Shown here one piece after another: positions 22,401 to 35,019 of a stretch of DNA of 64,000 nucleotides (within the stretch, counting starts at the first letter, position 1; every line of letters starts with the position of its first letter). The translations under genes and the position numbers were made by a program. Location of the stretch: positions 6,941 through 70,940 of the forward strand of contig QANU01065388.1 of NCBI GenBank assembly GCA_003254905.1. The letters are read 5' to 3'. The notes below the pieces were generated by a model. It was not told the origin of the DNA and searched no databases. It saw nothing but the letters and a program-made list of their open reading frames with translations. This DNA comes from Nissolia schottii. Taxonomy: Eukaryota > Streptophyta > Magnoliopsida > Fabales > Fabaceae.

Positions 22401-25400
22401 CCATATTGTGAATGCTCCAACCCTGCTCAAATATACAAGAAAGTTACTTCAGTAAGTTTAATTGGTCCCACTTTACTAGTTCTTTTGAGTAAATATCATT
22501 TTTAGTATCAACATTTTAAAGTTGATATTGGTTAGATTCTTGGAGAAAAAAAATGACATTAAATGAATATTTAATCATTTTACTTTTTTATACAACATGA
22601 TTCATCTCACATACTTTTTAGGCTCAATATTTTGAAATTGATATCATTTTGATCATAAAAAAATAATAATTTGACATCAATTCACCATTTTCATCAAATC
22701 ATTATGACGATAAATCATCTTAAAAATGATGAACTTGATATTAAAATTTTAAGTACTAGAACTAAAATGATGTCAAAAATATGTCAGTTGCCAAAGGTTG
22801 GGACTATAAAAAATATTTACTTGTTTTATTATTTTTATCTTTTTGATACACCTCATTAAGATGTAAATTAATGTCATACTTTGGGATTATTTAACAGGGG
22901 AAGCTACCAGAGGCATTTTACAAAATCCATGATTTGGAAGCCCAGAGATTTGTTGGAAAATGTTTGGCAAATGTCTCAGAGAGATTACCAGCTAAAGAGC
23001 TTTTGTTGGATCCATTTTTGGCTATGGACCAACTTGAATCTCCATTGCCTAGCCCAACAGCATTACTCAAAAATCAAAATCACACACTCAATTTGATTGC
23101 AGCAGTTGCCAAAGATCATCAACAACCTTCAAAGAGTGACCAAACCAAGGGCACAAAAATGACAATAACTGGGTCTATGAATGAAGAGGATGACACAGTC
23201 TTCCTTAAAGTCCAAATTACCAACAAAAGTGGTATGCATAAGTTCAGCACAATATACAATCATTTTATATACCTTACTATACACACATATGTTGGGATCA
23301 ATTTTTAAGTTTAATCTTAACCTTCTTGAAAATAGCTTTAGAAAACAATAATTAAGCATTGTCCAATTAAGTCAGATCCGCTCTATGAATTATACGATGT
23401 CATAATATTCTATATGTCATTAGAGTAATGCTATTTATCACGAAAGATTTTTTGTAAAATTGGCCTGAAATATGGTTATTGTTAAGTTTCATGGTTGAGC
23501 AGAGGAAAATAATAAAATAGGATTAGAAAGGAATAATTAGAGAGCGAGAAATATAATTAAAATTATGGAAATGATGTATATTATTGTTGTATTTCATTAC
23601 ATAGAGATGTTCATATTTATAGGTTAAGAAGAGAATCAATACATAATGAAAGTAAATCAACCTAAATAAACTAAATCAAATAATATCAATCTAAGATATA
23701 AAATATATTTATTTTTATTCTTAACACTCCCCCTCAAGCTATCCCCCTCAAGCTAAAGCACATGGAGCTTTAAGCTTATTACAATTAAACGGAGGTTGTT
23801 AAGGGAAAACAAGAACGGTGCCAAGGACTTGTACAGAAACATCGGGGACTGCAAGGCAGCGATAGGCAACATCGGGGGCTGCACAGAGGCAGCGATAGGC
23901 AACATCGGGGGCTGCACAGAGGCAGCGATAGGCAACATCGGGGGCTACAACAATAGGCAACATCGGGAGCTGCACAGAGGTAGCAATAGACAACATCGGA
24001 GACTGCGTAGAGGAGTCACCACCGGCGACTTTGTCGGAGAAGATGCTGGCGACGAGGCTGGAGATTGAGCGACGGTGGAGCTCACCAACAATGCGGCAAC
24101 TAGCATCAATGCAACCATGGAGGAGTTGCAGCAATAAACGTGACGCGACGACTTGAAAAGAGTACGGATCTGGCAATGACGACGGTGATAGGCGAGAACG
24201 ACGAAGGACGCGGAAGCTGGAGAAAGATGAGGAATCGGAGATTAGAGGAGGGAGTCATGGCTTGAGAGAGATGGCAAAGGTAGATAGAAGTCGAGATAGG
24301 GTTCACGGAGGGTACCATGGCTCTGATACCATGTTAAGTTTCATGGTTGAGCAGAGGAAAATAATACAATAGGATTAGAAAGGAATAATTAGAGAGCGAG
24401 AAATATAATTAAAATTATGGAAATGATGTATATTATTGTTGTATTTCATTACATAGAGATGTTCCTATTTATAGGTTAAGAAGAGAATCAATACATAATG
24501 AAAGTAAATCAACCTAAATAAACTAAATCAAATAATATCAATCTAAGATATAAAATATATTTATTTTTATTCTTAACAGTTATGACTAATAAATAACAAG
24601 GATAAAAATCAAGAGGAGAGACATATGTGGGACATATATCAAGGAGTCTTGACCAATAAAAATTAATGTTGTGTAACTACGAAATATTGTTTCCGGATAA
24701 ACATTTTTTATGTTATAAAATAACTTTAAAATTGTGTTTGGTTCTTGTCGTATAACAAAAAAGACAAAGATACTTAGGACCAAAATATATTTGGAGAATG
24801 ACGCATTAACAAAAAAAAAAACTCTAAAATTGTCCCCTTCTAAAAACAAATGGAGACATGTCTCTATTGCATCATCTCCGTTCTTTTCTATCACAAGATA
24901 AGAACCAAAAGCAACCTACGCAATTGGTTATATTTTCAAAAATTAATCTATTACCAATGATGTGTATTTTTTCATGCAGGGAGCACAAGAAACATATACT
25001 TCCCATTTGACACCATAAATGACACAGCCATTGAGGTGGCAATGGAGATGGTCAAAGAACTTGAGATCAGTGACTTGGAGCCATTAGAGATTGCTGAAAT
25101 GATAGAGGAGGAGGTATCAGCTTTGGTTCCAACATGGGGAACTTCTATGTACCAAAGACAGCATAGCTTTAGCTATGAAGAAGAAGAAGAAGAGGATCAC
25201 CATCCTTTCTTCTTCTCATCATCTTCTTCGACTTCTTCCTCTTATGGTTCTCTTCATATGCTTGGTTCCTCATACAAGAACAATGCGCACCTTCGTGGAA
25301 ACCATTACTCATTTGGTCATGATTGGTCTCAAGGTACTTTTAATTCAAACTTAAGCAAGTTCACCCGAACAAAGAATAAAATATAGTGTGAATGTTCAAA

Positions 25401-26440
25401 TTGTTATTGAAAGATATGCATGGCATCAAATTAGTCGTTTAAAGAATTTTTTTACATTAATTTAGTTCATCGTAGGATTAACCAAAATTTTGAATCGAGT
25501 AATGCAAGATTGTCATAATTTTTGACAGAAAACAAGGATGATGATTAGATGAAATAAAGTAGTATAACCTACTTATCAATCTAAAGATTATCATACGTGT
25601 CACATCATTCTGACAATTAGATTCAGGCAAAATTATGGTATTATAGCACTTTTCATTTAAATTAACATTTGGCAGATTCAAGTGATTTGACATTTGTTTT
25701 TCTTAAACAAGGTTTATGATTTGAGCCTTGTGGATAGAAAAAACTAGCGCCAAGAGAGCTTTACCCTTATAGTGGGGCATGGTCATGAAACACCAGTGCA
25801 TTGTGCTTTATCTAATGATAAAGTGACATTTCAGTTTTAATTAGTTGTAGGACTCACGATTTTATCTAAAGTGTCACTTTATCATTAAGAATAACACAAT
25901 CCACTCTAGTGATCAATAACCATGCAATAGTTTCTCATATTTTAAAGGTAGCTTGAGTATTCACTCTAAAATGTAACATGAAATGCAAATAACTCTTCAA
26001 TGAACTATTTTGCAGCTGATTTATCTATGAATGATGATGCAAGCTCTCAAAGCTCAATGAAATCCTTCAAATATTCCAATTTCCATTACTGCGATTCGAG
26101 CAATGAAGATGATCATGGTCCATCTCTAGCAGCAGCAGGAGTAGAACCACTCTGCTGCAACACATCAAAGGCCAACAAGTGCACAAGGTTTTCTCCTAGA
26201 GAAGAGGTGGTGATGGATGCTGATAATTTCACCAAACAATACATGAGAATGGACTCTTGCAGGTATAACCACCACCATCATCAGCCAAGGAATGGATCCC
26301 ACAGGCTAACTAGGATCCATTCCTTCGTCGATTTGAGGAGGCAGCAGCTGCATAGATCGCTGGTTGAGGAGATTCACAAGAGAAGGGTGTTCAATACTAT
26401 TGGTTCCATTGAGAACATCGGCTTCCAGAATCCAGAATGA
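19403..26440 (+). CDS. WNK: WNK-type serine/threonine protein kinase (WNK4/5-like)
   Basis: The seven exons give 618 residues: 19403-19498, 20919-21184, 21940-22163, 22294-22451, 22898-23231, 24980-25333 and 26016-26440. The kinase domain spans about residues 33-289. As in all WNKs the ATP-binding lysine sits in the glycine loop (GKGAMK, Lys43) while the usual lysine position reads EVAWNQV (Asn60). HRDLKCDN (Asp159), DLG (178-180) and GTPEFMAPE follow. Residues 336-412 form the autoregulatory OSR1/SPAK-like domain; an acidic run, a Ser/His-rich tail and the end [11 protein letters not shown] follow. The start at 19403 leads directly into [13 protein letters not shown], conserved in WNK4/5 relatives. 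Plant WNKs act in the cytosol in ion and osmotic signalling and affect clock and flowering. All junctions are GT-AG except intron 3, which appears to be GC-AG. Introns carry MITEs and one LTR element. The open frame is intact. The subgroup call is from memory of Arabidopsis WNK4. Confidence 0.95.
20722..20841. mobile_element. Fold-back MITE in WNK intron 1
   Basis: A 120-bp imperfect palindrome runs from CATGTTTGGTTTCTAGGCA to its complement-like TGCCTAAACACCAAACATG. It shares the AGAATTGATT and AAGTG/CACTT core words with the MITE pair at 6239-6500. It is non-coding. Confidence 0.6.
21489..21670. mobile_element. Fold-back MITE in WNK intron 2
   Basis: Both ends read AGATTAATTTT...ATATACT...TGTAAAAGA and its complement, giving terminal inverted repeats of over 60 bp around a short centre, 182 bp in all. 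The end sequence resembles a MITE type common in legume genomes. It has no coding capacity and lies between splice sites of the kinase gene. Confidence 0.65.
22164..22293 (+). other. Probable GC-AG intron 3 of WNK
   Basis: The kinase frame demands joining after the first base of Gly196 in the HSVIG-TPEF motif. The donor is ATAG|GCAAAT at 22164 and the acceptor CCAG| at 22293. No GT donor keeps the conserved motif intact. GC donors with an AG|GCAA context are a known minor class in plants. Confidence 0.75.
23480..24578 (-). mobile_element. TRIM-like LTR element in WNK intron 5
   Basis: Two 247-bp direct repeats (23480-23726 and 24332-24578) start TGTTAAG and end TTAACA and differ at only two sites. 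The insertion is flanked by perfect GTTAT duplications (23475-23479 and 24579-24583). On the minus strand a tRNA-iMet primer site TGGTATCAGAGCCATGG begins directly after the LTR (complement of 24331-24315), and a purine tract (complement of about 23727-23738) precedes the other LTR; each LTR has a TATAAATAGG box. The 605-bp interior has no gag or pol, only a 33-bp tandem repeat with about three good units near 23853-23950. It looks structurally whole but non-autonomous. Two differences in 247 bp suggest an age under about one million years at commonly used plant rates. Confidence 0.93.
25800..25900. mobile_element. Fold-back MITE in WNK intron 6
   Basis: A 101-bp element begins ATTGTG and ends CACAAT. 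Its inner arms carry ATAAAGTGACATTT and the complement-like AAGTGTCACTTTAT. A partial relative lies in intron 1 near 20396-20500. It is non-coding. Confidence 0.55.
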
Positions 26441-27210
26441 GGTCGATGTTTTCACTGCTAAAGCCTCGGTGCAATAGTAATGTTGTTGCCCTGTTACTTG
26501 GAGGGATCACAACTTCAAATTCTTGAAAAGTCTCTTTGCTTGTAGGGAAGGCAGTGTACATCTGTCCTCTTTAGACTCTACCAATTAAAAGTCTTATGCA
26601 CTGTGTCACCCCTTTTTTTATGTGTTTATCACGTTATTTCCTTGCTATATGATGTCCGAATATGTATTTGTAAACCATATGGACTCATCTGAATGTTGCA
26701 AAATATTGTGAAAAAGCTTGTAGAGTGCTTTAATCTATGCTTATGGTAAGAGTTGTGTACTTGTTTGTATATAAGAACAAAATTGAACACTTCTTCTTAT
26801 CCATATAGAAATATGGAATGCAAAGGATACTATAATGTTTAAAATAAGGAGGATAAACTATATGTGTTGAACATCAACTATAACCTATATATGGACAAAT
26901 TAGAGTAGGTATAGTTAGATAACTCAACCTGTGTTGTCTTGGAATGGATACAAAAATTGTTGGATCGAGCACTTACCAATAATCAAAAGTTACATCTTGT
27001 CATGACTCAAAATTGTGACTGACACGCAAGGGATTAGTTCCCTTGTGGAAGCCTTTAAGCGTGCTAAAGCGCAAAATATATAACTGATTAAATTGTATTT
27101 AAAAAAAAATATTGCTTCCCTTAATTACTGAAAATGTGATAATTAGTTATACATGAATATATTACAACAACTGAAAATAAATTAAATCTTAAACTACTAA
27201 ATCTACCATT
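26441..27210. other. WNK 3' flank
   Basis: This probably contains the kinase's 3' untranslated region in its first 200-300 bases; no canonical AATAAA signal stands out. Beyond about 26800 the DNA is AT-rich and unassigned until the outer LTR starts at 27211. Confidence 0.4.
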
Positions 27211-29116
27211 TGTGACATTCGAAGACCTTGTCTGTGACCCACTAGAGCAATTATTAATATAAAATTAAAGGACTCTAATCTCCATTACGAAGCAGAACTC
27301 ACCATAGACTCGGAGAATGGTATTGCCACTAAGTTATAGGATCAACACCAAGGTCCTCAACTTGATCTGAAATAAACAAATGAGGGGTGAGTTCATCACT
27401 CGATGAATGGTACCACGATGCCTCATCACATAACATATAATCACATTATAACTGCACTAAGCATATATACAAATTAAACAACTAAATAATCATAACCAAT
27501 ATCACAAAAAATAATGAGGATACTGGAACTGATAACTAAAAAGGCACATATGCATAACTGAAATCACTAGAAAAAACACACACACATTGCACAAGTAATG
27601 ACATCGCTATTTAACTAGCTAAACTGTAGATTAGGTCTCACGATATATCTGCATAACCAGCCTAGCTGAGCTAATAAAAGGGCTTATGGTCTTTTGCACA
27701 ACCCACCTAACTGAACTGGCACGCCATGCAGGCTACTGATGACTAAATTGATAAGATACTCAGGCCATTGATACTAAACCGATATACCCGCGGGCCACCC
27801 ATAACTGGATCTGTCCACCTCCACATTAGAAATCGAGGAAAGACTGGCTCTCAACCTAAGTCAAGGAAAGACTAGCTCCCAACCTTGCTTCGTTGAGATT
27901 GGTTCCCTAGCGGCATTAGTTTACAAGGCACCTAGAGGCGCTGAACCCACACAACCAAAATTGGCTTTGGGGCTTGTGATGTATCTACACTACTACCCAT
28001 CTGAAAGGAGTCACAAGCATACACATACAAGCATACAATTATTGCCTCTTAATATGTTATTACCTAAGTTGTATTTGAGTTACCTGACATAACTGTCTTA
28101 GCTAAACTATCTGACTATTCTGACTAAATTTAAATTATCTAAGTTGTTTGAATTATCTTAGTTACTATGCTATTTGAGCTACTGACTTATATAACTTATC
28201 ATGTTTGAACTAATCTAACTAGTAGCTTACTAACATGTGGTCTAACTTGTGGGTGCCTAAGGACAATGCTTTCCCTTGGTACCAACTAACTGGTCTAATG
28301 AATGTTGCCCACCTTAACGACATTGACTAGCTAGCTTGGTAACTGTGGACTACTCTTCCTAACTACACTGAATAGCTGGCTAATTACTATAGGTGGCAAC
28401 AGTGATTAACTGATCTAATGCCTCTCGACAATTCTATCCCCTTCAATGTTTGACTAGCTATTTTAACAACTACCACTAATGGTTATTGCTATGCTAGGTA
28501 TTGATCTACGATGACTGACTAACCTACTATAACTATAATTACTAACAGTTTCACAACTGCTAAGCACCTACTAGTCTTGATATGATCGTACTTCCTAATT
28601 ACTCAGGTGACTACTGGTTAATTGATTTGTAATTGTCGACTGGGTATCTATACCATACGGACCACTGGTTTAGTGACTATTGACTACGTTGTTAATACTA
28701 TCTTGGCTGATTATCACGGAACTATGGATAAGGTACTACAAATGGTTGATTGCTTGAGATGAACTATTGGCTAACTGTAATGAACTTGTGGATGAGGTTC
28801 TACAACCATACTGACTAACTGTCTAAGGATCTACTACTAAGTTGTAACAAGCATACCAACTAATTATTTCGTTATCAATGATTGTTCTACATGTTATACT
28901 GATTACGACATTTAAACAAACGCATGGTGATCTAACTAAGAATATCTATTACTTATTCAGGGATTATGTTTGTAGGGTCGTTGAAAGCCCAATGTTAAAC
29001 TTTCTCTAAGTTGACGCAATTCCGTTCCCCGGCAACGGCGCCAATTTTGATGAAAGCCAAATTTACGTTTTTGTTCAAGGCTTTTCTCAGAAGCCTGTTT
29101 GCACTTTCCAGTTGAA

Positions 29117-29212
29117 AGCTTAATTTGAACTCTCAGTCGTTTAAAATAATATATCCTTCTTTACAGCTTAATTTGAACTCTCAGTCGTTTAAAATAATAT
29201 ATCCTTCTTTAC
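29117..29212. repeat. 48-bp perfect tandem duplication
   Basis: The sequence starting AGCTTAATTTGAACTCTCAG at 29117-29164 is repeated at 29165-29212 without a visible difference. It lies in the U5-like end of the Athila-type copy and is absent as a duplication from the copy at 15-16.6 kb, so it is recent. Confidence 0.85.
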
Positions 29213-29725
29213 GGCTTTCAAATCCACAAGGGATCCAATTGCAGTATAGTCGGGTATAGTCGAATCCACAGGGAGTTGCAAAAATACCGTTCTTGAGTTT
29301 AGTTAATTAAACAATGCAGTGAAGGATTTGGTAAATTGTTTGATAGTTTAAATAAGTAAATAAACAACATAAAATAAATAGGCAACAAATCAGAGGTAGA
29401 TTCGGAAGCTTGTTGGGAATTGAATCATATCATAGTTTCATGCATCCATTTACTTATTACACAGAACTATCATTTCATTGATTGCCTGCCACCAGTTCTT
29501 AACTTATTCATCGCTTTCGCGCATGAAAAGATCACAGGTTTCCTTTGTTAAACTGTCACTTTCGCACACAAGCTTAACAAAGTACGCCGGCGTTATTCCA
29601 GATGTTAAAATGGCTAATCTTCATTCTAGTTACGGTAAGAAGATTAGATGAATTGATTTAGATCCGACTCTAATGATTGTAACTTTCGTTCGCAACTTTC
29701 AAGCCTAAAATCTAGTTAAGCATAG

Positions 29726-32700
29726 TGAAACACCCTAGCTAGTCGGCCTATGCTTAAGTCATAGACTTTCCGGCTAGGTGGTGCTCTTCTGGTGCTGCGA
29801 ACCATTATGATTCTATATCCTGGTTTGAAATTAGGTTTTTATAAAATAGCGGGCCAATTTAAAATTTCTTCTAATAATATCATGGAAATCTAGAGCCATA
29901 CGCACCATATATCGCTTAAGTATATCATGAAAAGGAATAAACGAAGCACGAGTACATACCTGGCATACGGCGCATACCCAAAGAAAATACACGTACGGCC
30001 CACACATAACACACACATAATTATACATTTATATAACAAGGAGCATAATTGTCCTATCACGGACATACATGTCCTACATCAGTTTATATACAATGCTACA
30101 TATACAGAGGTACATATACACAATACTACAATTAAACTAAACCTACGCGCACGGATGAGTACTACTCATTGCGTGTGCGATACAAACCTAACATCCGTCT
30201 CTTGGTCGGCAGTGAAAGGGCTCTCTGGCAGCTACTCATCGGAATCCTCCTCTAGCTCGGCGGGATCTACCTCGCCCTCGCTGGAAATGTCGGTCACGGC
30301 GGTGAACTCACGGGGCGCAAATCTGCATGGTCGCACTGGGAGAACACTCTTGCGGGCGATAGTGCACATACCTCGTCCTCGGACCGGTGGTGTAGCTGGC
30401 TCTGGGTCTGTCTCTGGCTCAGGCCTCAGCGGTGGCTCCAGTCTCGGTGGCGGAGGTGCATCCTCTCCGTCGACGTGAATCGGGTCGCGAAAGCTACTAC
30501 CTGGACGCTCGTCTATCCAGATAGGACGCAAGGACGATGACCCTGGCCCGCGAAGTCTGCGGCGCACCTGCTCTGGGCTCTCTCCTGGAAAGTTCGCAGG
30601 GGCGAACGTGCTGGTCTCCAGCAAGGTATAGGTCCGATAGTTGCGCTGTCGAGAGCGCGTGAACAGCCAGACATCCTTGGGCGGCGGTGACGACATGCTG
30701 GACCACTGGAGTCATACACGAGTGGGGATAAGAACGACTACGTTCTTAGTGGAAACTTGGCGTGGCTACTATAGTTCAATTACTCGGGCATCCTTCAGCC
30801 ACTCAGGAGAACCTCTACGTTTCATGCAATACTAAACCCTATCAGTTATGTTCTTGTACCTACATCCTGAGCAGCTTTATCTATGTTACTAGGTGATTGG
30901 GTTTCTAATCTTGTCATTACCTGGGCTTCGTGTTTTTAACACTTCGTTACTGCTAAAGACATAATAGTCATCTTGGGTCGTTCCCTTGACGATACGTAAT
31001 GCATGAACAATTATACATGATGCTTAAACAAATATACGTACATACTTATTATCATATCATCATTCATCAATTCATACATTTAATTATATAGTGCATGAGG
31101 GAATCTGGGGATCTCTTACGCGCTCTGTGGCTGCGTCTTACTTAGTCCTTACACCTTTGTAGCCGTGGCCTCGGACTACAACCTCTTTTTGTCACTATTG
31201 CATCGACCCGGCGGCGCTCTTTACCGGTATGGTAGCTAACCATGCAAAGCTCATAGGAGGTAAACATCGAATACAATTAGTGCAACCATCCCCTGTGGCA
31301 TGGCGAGGGATCAGACCTATGAATGATTAGGCGTGGACGCCCTTAGATCGGCCCTATGACTCGATCCGGTTTCATTTTCCTCTTTTAGTGGGGCCCCTTA
31401 GTCTCATTTCATTCATGCAGGCCTATGCCTGTTTGTCGTAGCTGGGCCTATGCCTGTTTCTTATCATGGTCAGGTATCTCTACCTGCGTTACTCGTGACC
31501 AATCCATCTTGCTGAATTGGCGAGGGGCGTGTCTGTAAGACTTTGCCAAGAGAATAGGGGTTTCCTAATCATATAACTAGACTCCTTAACTATGGTCTAC
31601 CGTGCCAACTGGGGTCGGATTCCTAACTTTCTTTATTTCCTAGGGTTCCATTATGATCTTCATTAAACTTTTAAGGTGAACCTCTAATTATCTAAGGTCG
31701 CCCTAACTCCTACGACGACCTTTCCTCATGATGCATGCTCGAATTACGCGAAGACATACATAACTATGCAGGTTGGATTCCATAGGACCTTTAAAATCAT
31801 AAGCTTTCAGTGAGCATTCGAATGCATAAGGGTTTAGCATTCGATTGCTTCTTTCAATCGAATCCTTTGGGATTCAATCGGTTGAACTCCCTCTGGGTCT
31901 TTCATTCGATTGAAATCCCTAAGTAGTCAATTGAATTCCTCCGCGGTCTTTCATTCGATTGAAATCCTCGCGTATTCGATTGAAATCCAAAATCTTCTTT
32001 CATTCGAATCCGTAGGAATTCAATCGAATGCTACAGTAAAAAAATCGGCCGAGAGTGCAAATTCTCCAGGGTTTGCTCCGCGAAACATTTTTCGCTTCTA
32101 CAGTAATCCAATCCATACAGTTATGGTTTCCAAACCTCAAAATCATCAAAATCTAGCTTCCCTAACTTATTTCCTATAATTTTTGTAAAATAGTTTTCCA
32201 ATCACATACACAGAAATGCATTTAAACAATCATTAAACAAACCACATAGACAATGGGCTTAGAGTTACCCACATCGGATGGAGATTCCTGTCCAGTGGAG
32301 TTGGAGTAAAGAATTTTCCCTTCACGGTGGTGCATTCCCACAATTTTTCCGGAGTCCGGAAGCGCTTCCATGATGTGCCTGAACGGGACCTACGTTTTGT
32401 GAAATCGAAGTGAAAGTGACGTTCAGGAGTGGCTATTTATAACCTAATTTTCTTTTCCCCTTTTTCCTTTTCTTTTTCTCTTTTTTCCCCTTTTCTTTAT
32501 CTTTTCTTTATCTGTTGCTTTATTATTATTTATTTATTTATTTATTTTAAGTTAGTTAAATATCTCCTGAGGGAGATAATTTCCCTCTAGGGCCGTCTTG
32601 GTCCGGTTTGATTGCGTTTTATTCAATTTCTCACACGCCGGTTGCCCTAAAATATTCCGTGCCCTAAGATATTCCGGGCATACCGCCGTGATCCATTAAT

Positions 32701-32981
32701 TTTTCCCTTCGACCCGGGAGTCATCACTCGGGAACTTTCGACCGTTTTATCGTATCCAAAAATTCCACGAGCATTGCCCGGTATCCGAAACGAATCCCGT
32801 TCGAGTCAAAACTCTCCCGGAGGCACGGGAAAATTATCCGAGCAACGAGGACCAAATCCCGGTCGCTCATTCGGAGATTCACCGGTTAAATACTCCTTTC
32901 TAAATTCTCGGAATACCACTTGGCTTTCCACGACGGTCTAACCCGCGGGGTTTCCGTATGCAAGAGGGTCGGGATGTTACA
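29726..32981 (-). mobile_element. Solo LTR, 3256 bp, Tekay-type Gypsy
   Basis: On the minus strand the segment starts TGTAACATCCCGACCC (32981) and ends GCTAGGGTGTTTCA (29726). Perfect CATAG duplications flank it (29721-29725 and 32982-32986), and the flanks match continuous sequence in the 15-kb Athila-type copy (near 16010-16030), an empty site. It holds a 154-codon open frame (30696-30232, minus) rich in proline and acidic residues, and a cluster of TTCGATTGAA-like words (31800-32040). There is no gag or pol, so a solo LTR is the simplest reading. Confidence 0.85.
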
Positions 32982-33064
32982 CATAGCAATATTGATTTTA
33001 ACTTGGTTATGACTTAATTAGTATAACTTTCATTCATACAAATAAGTCCCAAAGCAAGAATCAA

Positions 33065-33423
33065 AACACTAAACTAAAGCTAGCATTAAGTATAAAATCA
33101 TTCAAGCTAATCATAAGAAAAAGATAAATTCATATGCAAAAGTACATGGATACAATCATACTACAATACCTATCAAAATCCCAACAATAAGAGGATTAGA
33201 AATCCATCTTACAAGAGAATCTCAGAGGCAAGGTTTGGACGCTNAACACTAAACTAAAGCTAGCATTAAGTATAAAATCATTCAAGCTAATCATAAGAAA
33301 AAGATAAATTCATATGCAAAAGTACATGGATACAATCATACTACAATACCAATCAAAATCCCAACAATAAGAGGATTAGAAATCCATCTTACAAGAGAAT
33401 CTCAGAGGCAAGGTTTGGACGCT
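33065..33423. repeat. 179-bp duplication joined by a single N
   Basis: Bases 33065-33243 and 33245-33423 are identical except for one base and are separated only by an undetermined base at 33244. The other Athila-type copy has this sequence once. An unmerged contig overlap is the likeliest explanation. Confidence 0.8.
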
Positions 33424-35019
33424 TACCATGACACGTTATCACGCTATCATGACAGCGGCTTCGCCGAGCTTCTTCGATCTCCTGGTTCCTTCACCGACCT
33501 CGTCTTTGTTGCTAAACTAACCTAAGCTTTGAAGTACAAAAGAAATGTAAAAGAAATGGATTCTTGAAGAGGGGAGGGATTATGAGGGATTGGTTGAATG
33601 AATGCACAACCTCCTCTATTTATAGGCAAAATCTGATGGGCATCGCTCAGCGGTTTGGGTACCACCGCTGAGCGGTTAGGGCAAAATTGCTGAGCGGACT
33701 AGTTCCTTCGCTGAGCGGCTTATCTTGTGTAATAAATGCTCCGGCAGCTTTTGTAGTGGCGGCGCCGCAATCCAGGCTGGCTCCAGCTAGCGCATTAAAT
33801 GCGGCGACTGCAAGTGGCTCCGGTGGCATCATCGCTGAGCGGCCAGGGTGCAATCGCTGAGCGGCTGTTTGTCCTGTTGTGCGCTGAGCGAGCCTTCTAT
33901 ACCGCTGAGCGGCCTTGCTCTAACTTCGTCTTTTAGCTCTTTTCCATTTTTTCCCTTTTCTCCATTCTTTATGGGATTATTCTTCATTTAATTATGCTTG
34001 CATCCATTGTTCAAAATATATTATAAACCTACAAAATTGGGGAATTTAGTTAGATAATTCTTTAAAAACCTAAGCAAATAAGTGCCATTTCATTAGGTCA
34101 AAATGCCGTAAATTAGGCACTTATCAAGGGCCTATGTTACTACGGATTATGAATAATATGATAGTTAAACTAATTAACATGCATTCCTGGGCCTATAGTC
34201 TCTATACATATAACCTATTGGATTGATCCTAAGTCTACTAGCACATGAATATAACAATTCAAAGCATTCATAATATAAAGCATGCATAACAACACATATG
34301 AATCTATTGAACGACAACGCATGGCATACATTGTTTAACTCACCAGAACCCCCACTCGCCTAGAATGGCCGACAACTGAACACGGGCATTGGAAGATCCA
34401 GGCGAAGGAGTGTTGACACCTGGATAAGCCAATATACCACCACACAATGAGAAAATACTAAACTAAAAGAAAATCACTATGCAGGGCATCGCTACAGCGA
34501 ACTAGCATCACTGTGGGAACCGACATCGTTGTGGCAAACTGTCATCGCTGCAACAACCTAGAATTGCTATAGTGGATCAATCCGCTACAGCGGACCAAAG
34601 TCGCTGTAGTGATGGCGTCGGGCCCTACAACCCCAAATGTTATCCTACATGACTAAGAACCTTGCCTATGTAGAGGCATTGCTTCCCCACACCTCAACAC
34701 TTCAACTGAGCAAAGTCCTCACTAAGAATGGAACCTTTGAAAGCTCTCAAGAAATTAGCAACTGAAAGCACTACTACGAGGGTTCTATAGGGGAAGAAAT
34801 CACCCCCTCTCAACAGTTATATGCAATGTGGGACTTCATATTCCACTGCCTTAGTCGTTGTAGCGGTAAGCCCGCTACGGTGACCTACACCGCTACAACG
34901 ACTATCGTAGTGATGGCCCTAAACCTGAGGATCAACACATTCTCACCTCTCTTGACCATTCCTAATGTCTTACTAACTCTCCCTAAGGGCACTTGAAGAA
35001 ACGGGGTATCACACATCTG

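Larger units (their letters stand above)
28979..34126 (-). mobile_element. Athila-type LTR element, second copy, itself interrupted
   Basis: On the minus strand it starts TGATAAGTGCC at 34126 and ends GGGCTTTCAACG at 28979, matching the copy at 15055-16656 along its length. Flanks are AGGGT (28974-28978) and AGGGC (34127-34131), a target duplication with one difference. A clean tRNA-Asp primer site TGGCGCCGTTGCCGGGGA (complement around 29031-29049) lies about 50 bp inside its end, after a first GGCTTTCA. A 3.26-kb solo LTR and a short assembly duplication lie within. The U3-like part (33640-33925) carries many CGCTGAGCGG words. No gag or pol is seen. Confidence 0.75.
27211..35013 (-). mobile_element. 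Outer Gypsy-type LTR, interrupted by a nested insertion
   Basis: Read on the minus strand an LTR-like sequence begins TGTGATACCCCG at 35013, runs to 34127, is interrupted by the Athila-type element (28979-34126), and continues from 28978 to about 27211, where it ends GAATGTCACA. Without the insert it is about 2.7 kb, within the size of long Tekay-type LTRs. Its U3-like part (34480-34920) is rich in CGCTACAGCG-type words. No coding genes of this element are seen. The interruption is supported by AGGGT/AGGGC flanks; the outer limits are less certain. Confidence 0.5.

Noticed and set aside
23796-24176. Open frames of 90 and 125 codons on both strands in WNK intron 5
   Set aside because: They are produced by the 33-bp tandem repeat inside the TRIM-like element, whose length is a multiple of three.
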